A stretch of 64,000 nt of DNA from Warburgia ugandensis (lineage: Eukaryota; Streptophyta; Magnoliopsida; Canellales; Canellaceae): contig CP141136.1 in NCBI GenBank assembly GCA_035236585.1, forward strand, positions 33,006,949-33,070,948, in the 5' to 3' direction. Below are positions 9,346 through 21,165 of this stretch, in pieces; position 1 is the first letter of the stretch; the number at the start of each line of letters is the position of its first letter. A program made the position numbers and the translations under genes. Under the pieces are notes generated by a model. That model did not search any database. It was not told where the DNA came from and saw only the letters and a list, made by a program, of their open reading frames with translations.

Positions 9346-9560
9346 GCTAATAATTAATCTGTTTTAGGAAAGAGATTTGAAATCTTATTTAGAATTGGAC
9401 ATGCATAAATTTATACATGTTGGTTTAATTCAAATAGATTTTAAATCTCTTACTTCAAATTGTTTAAATGCTTAAGTTCTTGCAGTCTTGAGAGATGCGC
9501 GATGTTTGGATTGGGTTCCCTCTCTTATGGATGTATTATAGACTTTAAAAAATCACTTCC
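9346..9560 (+). pseudogene. EPRV movement protein fragment
   Basis: Plus-strand piece matching the movement protein at 17,845-18,040. The words K-F-I-H-V-G-L-I-Q-I and L-R-D-A-R are recognisable, and the copy is broken by TAG and TAA codons. It lies between a leader fragment and minus-strand coat-protein sequence. Confidence 0.65.
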
Positions 9561-9579
9561 AGGGTCTCTGCATTTTTTT

Positions 9580-10199
9580 TTTTTTAAAGTGTATTACACT
9601 TTCCTTTACAACATGAATAAATATTATCTTCAGATTTTGAAAATGATAAGGACTCATAAACAGAAATATCATAGATGTCTACGTCTAAAGAATTAAACAT
9701 AATTTTACATAAGAATTTCCTCAACCCTTCATTGATATCTAGTTCTTGAATTTTATTTTTAGTATTACATTTTGATTCTTGATTTATCCTTTTTAAGATA
9801 TTATTATAATTTCTATTAGTTTTTCTTCTTGGAGCTTTATTAGGATCTTTGAATCTCTTGTACTTATACCTTTATTATTGGGTTGTCTTATTCTACCTTT
9901 ATTACGTGTTTTTATTCTAGGTATGTCTATTGTAAATTGCTGGCAGAATTCTTCCAACTATTTTTTCTTTGTTATTCTTTCTCTTTTTAATTGGTTTCTT
10001 AAGTTTATTTCATTATAAAGAGTTAATCCTTCATTTATGCATGAATCAACTAATTGTCCATAAGCTAATTGTTCATAAGGTATATTATCCTCAAATTTAT
10101 TATTAAGAGTTTTCTTAACTCTTTCAACAAACAAGTATGGAAGCCCTTAAATAAATTTATGCTTATAGAGACTATGGTTTGCATCATTTAAATGAAAAA
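9580..10199 (-). pseudogene. EPRV coat protein C-terminal part, left of insertion (inverted)
   Basis: Minus-strand coat-protein end, homologous to 7,556-8,200. The basic arm is visible (9,790-9,910), but the zinc knuckle is largely deleted near 9,765-9,785. The H-S-H-W region lies near 10,165. The reading stops at 10,199 because an LTR element is inserted; the same coat-protein strand resumes at 16,469. Stops are frequent. Confidence 0.65.
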
Positions 10200-11963
10200 T
10201 GTTAAGTGCTTAATTTTGGCTAAAAGACTCATAGTTTAGCATTCACTTAGATCATCTAATCATCCAAATTGCAAAATTTAGCTTGATTGACCATCCAAAC
10301 CTTAATTTCTCAAAATCAACGATTAGATGATCATTAGAGCTTATTAAAGGATTAATGTACGGCTTGATTATTCTAATTTAGTCTTTATTTTTGCAAATAA
10401 ACTAAAGGAGGGTTAGATGGCTCAGATCTATGATCAACGTTGCATATCAAGATGAGAAGAGTCCAAATTGGATAAGAATTACTAATGAGAAGAGTCCTAA
10501 ATTTGGAGAGGATAAAGCTTCCTAAAAGGGAGTTATTTCTTCAAGGAAGGAGTTGAGGAAGATAAAGGAGTGGAGAAAAACAAGGAGATGCAAAAGCTAT
10601 AAAGAGGGGAAACTGTATGGAGGGAAGGGGAGTTGTAGTTATTTTCTTAGCTTCGTTTCTTTTACTTTGTTTCCATTCAACTGCACCTTCATTGTTTCAC
10701 CCTCTTTGTTCTCAATTTCCAATTTTTTTATTGCATCATCTACTACACCATACCTCCCTACTTCTCCATCACGCCTAGATCTTCTTCAGTGCAGTCCCAC
10801 TTTACCACTCCAATGGCCCGGGCACTAGTAGTATGCTCAGTTTGTTTAACAACCACCATTCCTAGCCAAGCAAACCAATCACCGCATCGCTTTTTCCCTC
10901 TCTTTTCCACTTCTTTGTTCACATCACCTTCCATCACCACTTGATCGTTCCACCCAATAAGCCACCAATTTCCCAAGCCAAACACGAACTTTAGCCCCAT
11001 CCTAAACAGGCGTCATTTTCCTCTCCCCTGTTCTCCATTTCCCTCTCCACCTCTGATCCATACGAACCAGCACCAGAGCAAGCGTCATCTCCACCTTACA
11101 AGCATCACCGGCCTAAAGAGAACCCAGAACAAGATGATGCCCTTTCTAGGCGTCATTTTTTCTCTCTCTCTCTCTCTCATCGGACAAGCACGGCAATGAC
11201 AAGGAATTCTCTCTTCACGGCCACACCTCTCCACCAGAGCTGGGGTCTTTTGATTAGCATGGCCGAACATACCAGATCTCCACTGTCTTCCCCGTCACCT
11301 TGGCCAAGGCAACATCCAAAATCTCACTTGGGCATCCCTCCACTTTGGCTGAAAACCCATCTACTCTAGACTGCTCCGGTGGTTTTCTTGCTTTCGGACG
11401 TTTTGGAGAAGGAAACCTAAACTGGGTTTTCCTCCTGCATTGCTGCCCTCTTTTCCCTCCTCCGGATCCATCTCCTCCATTCATCGGTCATCTTCTTTGT
11501 TGGGTTTTCGTCTGGTTTTTGTTAAAAACTAGATTTTTTTCCAAAATTCCAGTTTTGTCCTTCATATTTAAAAGCAATTACATTTTTGGACTTTTAGTTA
11601 ATTACATTTGCATCCCCTATTTAATTACATATGTATCCTCCGTTTATTTACATTTGTGTCCCTATTCCATTTAAGCTTTATTTTATCCATCTTTTAACAG
11701 TGTTATCCAGGGACAATGCTATCCATGGACAGTGTGATTCAGGGATGTTTGATTAGTTTTACTTTATGTTTTTTAGAATTGAAAGTTATGTAAAGTGCAT
11801 CATTTGAATAATTCTAAATAGTTAGGTTAGTTTTGTTAATTTCTTTAAGTTTTAAATAATTAAATTTTATTAAAAACTCCACTTAAAGCGAGTCCTTGTG
11901 GGTTCGACCCGTATTTGTATAGCTATACTACAATAGCTCGTGCACTTGCGAAAAACATCAACA
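10200..11963 (+). repeat. 5' LTR of the 10,200 element
   Basis: Begins TGTTAAGTGCTTAATTTTGG and ends AAAAACATCAACA just before the primer site, giving TG...CA ends and 1,764 bp. A TATA-like word CTATAAAGAGG lies at about 10,599. The region 10,740-11,500 is C-rich and gives several open stretches on both strands that have no recognisable product; they are best read as LTR sequence. A (CT) run lies at 11,161-11,178. No second copy exists in the window. Confidence 0.6.
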
Positions 11964-11969
11964 AGTTTT

Positions 11970-11987
11970 TGGCACCGTTGCCGAGGA
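11970..11987 (+). other. Primer binding site, tRNA-Asp type
   Basis: TGGCACCGTTGCCGAGGA matches the complement of the plant tRNA-Asp 3' end (known for Athila/Tat-type gypsy elements) at 16 of 18 positions. It lies 6 nt after the LTR end, as expected for a minus-strand primer site. Confidence 0.75.
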
Positions 11988-13149
11988 CTTGCAAAGGAGT
12001 TTTTATAAAATTTAATTAAAAATCCAAAAAAATCCAAAATTTTTTAAAAATAAAAATCCAAAAAAATAAAAAAATATTAGGAATTGCACTTTAGGCAATT
12101 TTAGGTGAATTTTTTTTTTTAATGCATAACCACCTAATTTCCTGAAATTGGTACTTATTTTTAAATTTTCTTTTTAAGGAAAATAAGAAAGTGGAGAAAA
12201 TTGGCAAGAAAATCTTTATCAACATGGAAATTTCCCTGCTTTCCTACATTAGGATTTTTTTTCCTTTTGAGTGAAGCTTGTAGTGAGGATCCTTGTAAAT
12301 TGCATTTTCTATTTTCATTTTAAAGGGTTGTATAATACATGGCAAGTGTGGGATAAGGTGGCCCACACTTGATCTTCATCAGAAACCCCACTGTAAGTCT
12401 CCTCACTCATTTAAATTCCTAGATTAGGGTTTGCACTTAGAGTAAGTTTGGATTGTTTGGTAGTATAAGTCATATAGAAAGCATCCTCTTATAATTGTTG
12501 CATTTTTTAGGTTTTGCATTAGTTTATCACTTTTATTTGCATCTTAGGACACAGTTAATGCTTTAAAGTGATATATATGTTGATCGAATTGCCATGGAGT
12601 GTGGAATTAATTAGCAAGAGCACCCTACCCCCATTAGATCAAGGGTAGATTTCATCACCACTCCTTGGCCCACCTAGGATAATCACCTCAAGCACGCTAC
12701 CCTAGCTTTCAAATCAAATTAAAATCAATAAGAAGAGACCTATAGGGCTATCACATGCTCGTAGGACCCTCTTACTAAGACTCGATTTATTGTCACTCCA
12801 GTGGCTTTTGAGCACTGTAGTTATTGAGGGTTGTCTAATAGAGCCTCGCTCTTCCCTCCCCTCATGTTGATGTTTGTGAGGTCTAAGCGCCTCCTTACAT
12901 GAGGGTTGTATTAACCACCTTGTGAAGAACCTAACCAGTAAGCAATAATCAAGTCTAAAGGAGAGGAGGAGTGTTAGAGTAGGCTAATTAAAAGCATTGT
13001 CCCCACACAATTTCAAGAAAATCAATATGTTTCTTATTAGCCTTAAGAATTATATTGTGTCTTTTGTTTGTGCATCTTTATAGGAAGTTAGGTTGTATCA
13101 TGTAGGTTAGTTTTCATCTCTAAAAAGAACAAAAAAACAAATGGGGCTA

Positions 13150-14760
13150 GATTTGATGCCTAGATGGATCGATTAGATCTTATGGAAAGTTAATTGCTTA
13201 GGCTAATAACTTCTAGGCAAGTTGCGCCACAACCTCAATACCATACTGATTATACCTATTATGAGCATCCATATTCCACTCCTTCCTGGCCCCCATCAAG
13301 CTCCACATACAACGAATACTCTCAAGAGTCAGTGGGTGCACCTGATGCATTCACATACCCTAGCAATTTTTATTCTAAGACAAATTATTCAGACTCTAAT
13401 GGATGGGCTAGGCATCATGAACAACCATGGTCTCAGGATTACCAATATCAGGAAGAACCACAATGGTCTTACCCTGATCAGTACTATCATGATTATTCCG
13501 AATATCAGGGTCAACCATCATGTGTTCAACCTGATAAATCCTTTTTCAGTACCCCAATGCCACAACAATACCAACCCTATGAGTAATTTCCTCTACGGGA
13601 AGAACCATTATTAGAAGAAAATATGTAGCATAGGTGTGAAATAAGAGAACAAGAATACATGGCTGCTAGGAATAAGAAATTAAAACAAATGATGGAACAG
13701 TTCAATGAGGAAATAAAACGAGGGAGGGAGGAATTTAAGGAGTTACTGAAACAAATTGGAGAGGATAAAGAGCAATGTATTCTTGACACTAGGATGGAAA
13801 TTTCTTATGATCCTTATGAGTCACAAAGTCTACAACCATCCTTAGAAATCTCCAACTTCGATATACTTGAGTCATGTCCTGATTCTAATTATGAAGAGAC
13901 TTCCATTGATGAAGAGCATAACACTTTAGAAAAATCCAACCCTAATCCTCTAGATGCATGTCTCACCTATTTGTATGACTCTAATGAAGACACATCTATT
14001 GAGGAGATACCTGAGTTGTTGGATACTATGCCTCTAATGGACACTTCTAGATGGCAAGCTAGAGTAGATCATCCTAAGCATGAAATTCAAATTGCACCGT
14101 TTAATGTAGAAGATGTACCTGATTGGGACCTAGCAACCTTATTTGATCATACATCAGATGATAATATAGGCCCAATTGATACCGTACTTGTTCTTATCAA
14201 ACAGAAAGAAGCAAAGTCAGTTGAGATGCATCAACCTACTCTAGGAAACACATCAGAAGATAACTAAGGTTTAAGCCAAACCTTGTCCCTGCCTCTAGTA
14301 ATACAAAAACAACCTATTAGAGAAGGGCAGGATCAGGTTATTACCCTAGTTCAGGACAATGATAGGGACACTGAGGAAAAAGATAAATTGCATAGAATGG
14401 TCATTATTATCCCTCAATTTGGTCAAGACAAGGATTGGTTGTCACCATATGGTCCAAGGAAATACACGGTAGTTCATGTAGCCATTGTGTTACCCTCAGC
14501 TCAAATTTCGAGGTGGAGCAATTATATTGACTACCATGAAATATTGAAGATGGGAGATCAACAATATGGTCCCACTACTTTTACAATTGCGGTGATCTAC
14601 TGTATTATCTTCATATCACCACCTAAAATTTCAAGGTGGAGGCCATATATAGATTACCACAAAATTTTGAAATGGCGTAAGAATTCTCGCCATGTCCTCT
14701 TAGGGTTGGGATTAGGACAAATAAAGCTAACCCAATTAGCTCTAGTTTTAGAAAGTTAGG
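13150..14760 (+). pseudogene. Gag-like remnant of the 10,200 element
   Basis: Three open blocks in sequence: 13,194-13,586 (Tyr/Gln/Pro/Ser-rich, with W-A-R-H-H-E-Q-P-W near 13,406), 13,659-14,264 (202 codons, opening with a Lys/Glu-rich helical tract M-M-E-Q-F-N-E-E-I-K-R-G-R-E-E-F, then acidic), and 14,283-14,756 (two W-x-x-Y-I-D-Y-H repeats at about 14,512-14,550 and 14,635-14,670). The first block resembles the post-gag Asn/Pro/Tyr/Trp segment of Athila/Tat gag, also seen at 50,040-50,170 here. No protease, polymerase or integrase motifs are present. The repeated Y-I-D-Y-H units are not known to me. A TAA separates blocks one and two. Confidence 0.5.
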
Positions 14761-16468
14761 TTAGGTAATGTCTGACTGAAGATGGTAAACTTAGCGTTTA
14801 TTAGGAGGCAACCCAAAGGTTTAGAGTATACATCCCTCCACTTTCATATAGAATCCTATGTTTTCAAACATTAGGGACAATGTTTCATTCTAGTTGGGGA
14901 TGTAGATGCATTAGAGTTTTTGAGTTTTCTTGAAGAAAAAAAAAATTGAAAAATTTTGAAATTAAAGAAGAGTTCCCTTACTGTGATGAGAACTAAATGT
15001 TCAAAATTTAGTAAATATACTATTTTCACCTCTTAATGGGAATGCACATGATTAGTTTTTCATGTCATTCATGTGTTGAAGCATTTTATGAAAGTTAATT
15101 CTCGGAAACCATTTACACACAGCACATATTCAAGACTAATATAGAGATATGAATTAGAGACCCTGAGGAAAATCAGTGGAGACCTATAACCTAGTGAGAG
15201 TTTGAGACTATCTTCTTTAAGAGGTTTATAAGTAATTCCATAATTTCTTCAGCGTACATACATTAGTGTGATCCTATTATCATTCTTTTGGTTAAACATC
15301 AAGAATAAAGAGGAGTAATAGCTTTAATTCTAGAAATTTATTGAATCTGATCATCTTAAGGAAACCTAAGAAATGATATAGGCCATTCTTGTTCAGCCCA
15401 GAGACATAAACCCTACCCAATATAGTATGCCACTAGTTAGCCTTTTGAGCCTGTTATTTAGCCTTTTTCTTTCTTAACCCCATATACCTTAACCCAGAAT
15501 AACCCAAAATAAATAATTGCTACCCATCTTCAAAATGAGTAGAGTAGAAAAAAGTTCAAAAATAGGACAAAAAATTAAAGAAGTGAGGAAAAATTAGCTG
15601 TCTTTCTTCCAAAAAAAAAAAAAAAAAAGCAGAAGAAGAAAAGAAAAAGGAAGACCAAAGTTTGAAAGAGAAATTCACTTCAGGTACAAAACCAAAAAAA
15701 AAAAAAAAAGTTGTCCTAGCAAATATTCATTGAAGACATCTACTCAATTTTGAACCTTTGAATTCTTTATACTCTCATTTTCTAAACCTGTCCTAAGCCT
15801 ACATTTCGTCCTAAGTAAAGACCTATTGATCTTAGGTGGACATAGCCTTAAAGAGGAGATAAAAAGAAAGAATTAAGGTGAAAGACTCCTCATATTCTTG
15901 GTGTTAACATCCACTCTTAGGGATCACTTTTCTTTGTCTCATGAGTGTTAAAAAGAATTCTGTGAACCATCAGCTTGTTGAATTTGGTCACATAATGAGG
16001 GAAAGATGTTTAACCCTTATCTAAGAGTTTTATTTCTGAGTGTATACCTATGAGAATTTGAGGTCAAAGCATATTTCCAATAGAGTATTAAGCATATCCA
16101 ATTAGAAGTTAAGATTTATGTGGTTATACACACACACATATCCACTCTGGGAAATAGCTCAAATAAAATGTCTTTACTATGTGTATGGTGTGTAAAATTG
16201 TCATATCCTCTTCATTAAGTTGTGAAAAACTAGTCAATTTGCTAATGAATGAGGATTCTTGAAGATAAAATAGGGGACTTGACTTTACGTAATTTTGTGG
16301 ATATATTCATTGCAAACCCTCACGAGGCCTAACTCGTCCACTAGGGATAACCTAGAGGTTTAAGGGCTTGTTGCATATGCTAAATGCAATTGTGAGTACC
16401 TACGAAAGTGGCACCTTGTACCAGTTTTGTATAAAATAGTTGTCTGCATGTTTTGCTCGGGACTAGCA
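14761..16468 (+). other. 3' non-coding tail of the 10,200 element
   Basis: Contains the GGAGGCAACCC word, a weak purine-rich tract AGTTGGGGATG (14,894-14,904), two poly(A) runs (15,611-15,629 and 15,690-15,708), and then about 750 bases of AT-rich DNA ending in a TTTTGCTCGGGACTAGCA block. Homologous tails lie on the minus strand at 48,694-49,990 and 54,611-56,010, where the same block stands immediately before an LTR. I see no gene. Confidence 0.6.
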
Positions 16469-17155
16469 CAAAACATGAGCTAAAAGGACATCCTTATACC
16501 ACCTAACATTGGTAAGTGTAGGGCACCTAAGATTCTATAATAAAGCCTTAGAACTTTTGAACTGGCATTTAATATTACTAATAAAATGTTCAACAATTGT
16601 ACAAACTGAAGTATAGATTGAGTCTTCTTTGGTTTGACTAGTATGTAGTTCAATTTTTATTGTGGATAATATTTCATTTTGTTGCATCAGAGAGACACAA
16701 TTGTCCCACCATCCTTTTAGGTTTCTTATGAAGCCTACTATTATTGTATTAGTTATGTTTCTATATGTTTTCCCTCTCTACTTATATACAGTAGAAAACA
16801 TTAACATTCTATGCATCATTTGAAAATTTTGATTATTTAGCATTCCATCTATGTTCCATTCATAGATTACATTAGCCCTATAATCATTCTGAATATGAAC
16901 ATCATTTTCTTTTATTAAGACATCTGCTGGTGTTTGCTTTTCATAGTGAAACCTGCCTAGTCTTCTGGGTTTCTTTTCTATTCCATTTATTTCTAAAAAT
17001 TGGGTTTGGACCTATAGTATTTCAGTCTTAGGCATATTATTTGAACTTATCTCTTCCAAAAATTTTGTTTCATTGTCTAACTTTATTGACTCAATTTCAG
17101 ATCCTTGAACTAAGAGAATATTAAGTTTTAAGTTATCAAGTCTTTCTTTAGTTAG
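16469..17155 (-). pseudogene. EPRV coat protein, right of insertion (inverted)
   Basis: Continuation of the minus-strand coat protein interrupted at 10,199. It matches 8,190-8,880 on the minus strand and 20,080-20,600 on the plus strand: the G-W-W-D-N-C-V-S segment (about 16,690-16,715), the Y-E-W-N-I-D-G-M segment (about 16,842-16,865) and the acidic N-terminal segment (16,960-17,130). Stops are present. At about 17,156 it meets the plus-strand leader of another fragment. Confidence 0.7.
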
Positions 17156-17642
17156 AGTAAATATACTTCATCAAATAGTGGACTATTAGATTGCACATGA
17201 GACTCACCTCCACTCTGTAAGTATTGCCTTCCTTATCCTCTATTTTTGTCTTATGGTATCAGAGCCATAATGTACATCGAAGCATTTGTAGGGTTGATTG
17301 CAAAGAGTATCAATGTAATTAGTATAGTCCAATATTATCTTTATAGTTGAGCATGCCTTAGGCATTGACGAGAGGCTTGAGTTGGTTCAGGTGTCGCCAA
17401 GGATGAAAATTCTAAGTATTATTTTATATTGATCTCTTCAAAATGTCTTATGGCTTGACACTGAATTTTCATAGGCCTTGTTCCCATGGCAATGATGGCA
17501 AAAGTGTTTGCCATAAATTGTTAACATTCGAGTAACATATGAGGATATATTTTTATAAAACTATACTTATGCTATTTCAATAATTCTAGGTTATATATTT
17601 ACATTACATGACTCTTTATAACCAACTCTACCCTTAGCAGTC
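17156..17642 (+). promoter_or_regulatory. EPRV leader with intact tRNA-Met primer site
   Basis: Plus-strand leader upstream of the movement protein. TGGTATCAGAGCCA at 17,254-17,267 matches the complement of the initiator tRNA-Met 3' end over 14 bases, the standard caulimovirid primer site that marks position 1 of the genome map. About 375 nt of leader with short open stretches lie between it and the ATG at 17,643. I see no long stem-loop by eye. Confidence 0.75.
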
Positions 17643-18420
17643 ATGATGGCTATGAAAAATAATAAGGATAAGCATGTCAAAAATACTAATATGGTAGAAT
17701 ATCTTACCAACTTAGAGGTGCTTTATAAATGGACCATTCTTAATGTAAAACCTAAAGAAATCTATAATATTAGTAGATTTGATTTTACTTCTACTGAAAT
17801 TATCAAGAATATGGAACAAACAATCAGTCTGCACAATAAAGATCAAATAATTAATCTGTTTCAAGAAACAAATTTGAAATCTTATTTAGAATTAGACAAG
17901 TATGAATTTATACATGTTGGTTTGATTCAAATAGGTTTTAAACCTCTTACTTTAAATTATTTAAATGCTTCAATTCTTACGATCTTGAGAGATGCACGAC
18001 ATCAGGATTAGGTTCCATCTCTTATGGGTGTCTTATAGACTAGCCTCTATCATGGCCCTATTTATATCAACGTCTTCCCTCATTTTAGATTATATCTAGC
18101 AAATCCTAATATATTTTATGCTTTGAGTTTATATGACAAAACTCATGGTTATAATTTTAAGATAGGATCTGAAACTATAACTTTAACATATAGGATTCAT
18201 TTTAAGATCCTTCCTACTCTTGTCACAAATGCTAGGCAAAAATCTTAGAGATAAGACTATTTTAATAGAAACAAATTGACTGTCATCAGACATAGTAATC
18301 CATATAACTCATAAATGGGATGAAATTAATTTCCTTTAATCATGGTGACTGACATAAGCCTTTCTACTAAGATAAATAGTTTATCAGAATTTAGATTATA
18401 TAATACAAACTGATGATGGT
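17643..18420 (+). pseudogene. EPRV movement protein
   Basis: Best copy of the movement protein and the start of ORF1. Open for 122 codons from 17,643, then a TAG at 18,009 and further stops (about 18,036, 18,248). Recognisable family features are the R-F-D-F-T-S segment (about 17,777-17,795), the F-I-H-V-G-L-I-Q-I-G-F-K-P-L segment (17,908-17,948), L-R-D-A-R-H near 17,983, G-P-I-Y near 18,055 and the T-H-G-Y-N-F-K-I-G-S segment near 18,143. These match the 30K-type caulimovirid movement proteins that modify plasmodesmata. Met at 17,643 is preferred because the family N-terminus is short and the leader ends there; a second ATG two codons later is equally possible. Confidence 0.8.
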
Positions 18421-20712
18421 GATGTAGAAATTAGATTTGACAATAGGAGATCTTTTAGACTTCCTAGAATTACATCTTGTTCTTCTAGGTCATCTTCTGA
18501 TAATATTCGAGAAGAAAACCTAAGTTCCAGTTCAATAGAGGAACTAAAAATCTCAAACAATAATATTGTACATCAAATCTACAAAAAACCTCAGGATAAT
18601 ATGCCTACTCCATCTTAGATGGATTTTAATATATAATTTTATGGATTTTAGTCTAGAAGTGATTTTAGAAAATAATAAACAAAGAATTATGGTTAGAAGT
18701 TAATCAACACTTTAGAGACTGGTATTTTAAAATTTTTAAAGACCGTCTCTAATTTTACAAAGGTGAATTTTGTAAACATCTTGAAAGAACTCAGAAGCCA
18801 ATGTTCTTTATTCCATGGTTCTTGAATTATTTCTTGAGTAATGAATTTAATACCATTACAAGAGAATGGACTACTATAGATGGTGAAACGTTTGCTATGT
18901 ATATCCTTGTATAGGATCATTAAGACCATCCACTTTTGATAGAAAACTATAGCTTATGTTGCACATGGAAACTTCCAAACAATTTTTTATATTAATGTAA
19001 TAATTAAAAAATTAATTATACAAATCTTTACCTAAAAATTATAGGAGAACAAGTAGTAAAAATAGAAGAAGGAATTAATAAAATTTTGGAACACATAAAA
19101 TAAGTCAAACTTAAGAAAAAAGAAACACAAAATCCTTCAAAAATTGAACTCTCTTTAAAGCCTCCTCTTGAAATTAATAATTTCAAAATGGAAGAATATT
19201 CAATTGACATAATGAAGACTAATAAAGAAAGACTTGATAACTTAAAACTCAGTACTCTCTCAGTTCAAGGATTTGAAATTGAGTCAATCAAGTCAGATAA
19301 TAAAACAAAATTTTTAGAAGACATTAGTTTAGATAATATGTCTGAGACTGAAATAATGTAGGTCCAAACCCAATTTTCAGAAATAAATGAAATAGGAAAG
19401 AAACCCAAAGAATGGACTAATAGAAATAATGACTCATGTGCCAATTTTACAAACACAAATTTTATAAACATCTTAAAAGAACTCAGATGCCAATGATCAT
19501 TATTCCATGGTTGCTGAATTATTTCTTGAGTAATGAACTTAACATCATTACCAGAGAATGGAGTAGTATAAAAGGTGAAAAAGTTTCCTCTATATATCCT
19601 CCTACAGAATCATTAAGACTTTCACTTCCAATAGATTTCTTGAAACTATCACTTATGTTGCACATGGAAACTTCCAAACAATTTTTTATCTTAATGCAAT
19701 AATTAAACAAAGTAATTATACTAATCTTTACCCACACAAGAAGGAATTAATAAAATCTAGATCACATAAATGAAGTATAACTTAAGAAACAAAACAAGCA
19801 CAAAATCTTTCAAAAATTGAGCCCTCTTAGCCCCTTCTGAAATTAATAATTTTAAAATGGAAGGAGATTCAAATGACTTAATGAAGGCTATTAAAGAAAG
19901 AGTTCATAACTTAAAAATTAGTCCTCTTTCAATTCAAGGATCTAAAACTGAATCAATCAAGTCAGATAACGAAACAAAAATTTTGAAAGAGAAGTTCAAA
20001 TAATATGTTTGAGACTGAAATAATGTAGTTTCAAACTCAAATTTTGAAAATAAATTGAATAGAAAAGAAACCTAGAAGAATAAATAGGCTTTACTATAAG
20101 AGGCCAACACCAATAGATGTCTTAATAGAAGAAAATGATGTTCATATTCAGAATGATTATAGGGCTAATGCAATCTATGAATGGAATATAGATGGAATGA
20201 TAGATAATTAGAATTTTCAAATGATGCACAGAATGTTAATGTTTTCTGCTGTATGTAAGTACAAAGGAAATACATATACAAATATAGCTAATATGATAAT
20301 AGCAGGCTTCACAAGAAACCTAAAAGGATGGTGGGACAATTATGTCTCTCCAATGCAACAAAGTGAAATATTGTTCATAGTCAAAATTGAACCACATACA
20401 AGTCAACCTAAAGAAGACTCAATCTATACTTTGGTTTGTATAATTGTTGAACATTTTACCGGTAATATTAAAAGCTAGTTTGAAAATTCTAGGGCTTTGT
20501 TACAGAATCTTAGGTGTCCTACACTTACTCATTTTAGGTGGTATAAGGATGTCATCTTGGTCGCTGTTTTGATTTTAAATGATGCAAACCATAGTCACTG
20601 GAAGCAAAAATTTATTGAAGAGCTTCCATACTTGTTTGCTAAAAGAGTTAAGAAAACTCTTAAGAATAAATTTGGGGATAATATCCCTTATGAACAATTA
20701 GCTTGTGAGAAA
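18421..20712 (+). pseudogene. EPRV coat protein with duplicated N-terminal region
   Basis: Plus-strand coat protein following the movement protein. It has a Ser/Arg-rich stretch (18,440-18,530), then an N-terminal region that occurs twice in tandem (18,745-19,440 and 19,441-20,075), and then the core: Y-Y-K-R-P-T-P (about 20,090-20,115), A-I-Y-E-W-N-I-D-G-M (about 20,170-20,200), G-F-T-R-N-L-K-G-W-W-D-N (about 20,306-20,340), and A-N-H-S-H-W-K-Q-K-F near 20,585. The sequence breaks off at about 20,712, before the basic arm and zinc knuckle, and is joined directly to RNase H. Many stops, but two blocks stay open for 85-109 codons. Confidence 0.75.
18745..20075 (+). repeat. Tandem duplication of about 690 bp in EPRV coat-protein region
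   Basis: The words ttccatggtt at 18,811 and 19,503, and cacatggaaacttccaaaca at 18,962 and 19,661, give a period of about 690-700. The copies differ at many positions and in small indels, so the duplication is old. A third, single copy is at 23,253-23,795. Confidence 0.75.
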
Positions 20713-21165
20713 TCCTCTTATTTCAAAGTCCATAGACTTCCTTGCCTTAATTTGGAAAATATTGAATGGTTCAAAATTGTTAAGACTAATGCTTCCAATG
20801 TTGGTTCTGGAGGCATTCTAGACTAGAAAAATCCTCACATGGATAAAGATGAATTAATTCATTTCTATTTAGGTAAGTGAAATACCACTAAAGAAAAGTA
20901 TTCTATAATTAAAATAGAAATGCTTTCAATTGTTAAATATATTTCAAAATTTCAAGATAACCATTTAAATCAAATGTTTCTTCTCAGAATTGATTGCAGT
21001 GCTGCCAAACAAATTATTGAAATGGATGCTAAAAAATGTTGTTTCAAAACAAATTTTTATAGGGTGGCAAGCACAATTATCTGTTTTTTACTTTGACATT
21101 GAATATCTTAAGGGAGAATATAACTCCCCACCTGACTTCCTCACTCATGTGTTTTTATAGGGATC
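20713..21165 (+). pseudogene. EPRV RNase H domain joined to coat protein
   Basis: Plus-strand RNase H homologous to 2,350-2,800. It carries I-V-K-T-N-A-S-N at about 20,777-20,800, where the usual first catalytic aspartate is asparagine, then E-K-Y-S-I-I-K-I-E (about 20,893-20,920) and the D-C-S segment (about 20,993). The zinc knuckle, linker, protease and reverse transcriptase are missing between the coat protein and this domain, a deletion of roughly 3 kb of viral sequence. It keeps the normal continuation into ORF2. Confidence 0.75.

Larger units (their letters stand above)
10200..16468 (+). mobile_element. Ty3/gypsy-type LTR element with 5' LTR only, inserted in EPRV
   Basis: A 6.27-kb insertion into the inverted coat protein. 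It starts TGTTAAGTGC, has a 1.76-kb 5' LTR, a tRNA-Asp-like primer site, a long untranslated leader (12,000-13,150), degenerate gag-like coding sequence (13,150-14,760), the GGAGGCAACCC word common near the 3' end of Tat/Athila-type elements (14,802-14,812), and a 1.5-kb 3' untranslated part ending in TGCTCGGGACTAGCA. No pol genes and no 3' LTR are present. Flanks AAAAA (10,195-10,199) and CAAAA (16,469-16,473) look like a 5-bp target duplication with one change, judged against uninterrupted copies at 8,180 and 3,985. It is a non-autonomous, LARD-like element. Confidence 0.65.

Noticed and set aside
10553..11674. Several overlapping open stretches on both strands, one with many Pro and Cys
   Set aside because: They lie inside the LTR in a C-rich zone, overlap one another in opposite strands, and show no known domain. 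More likely chance frames.
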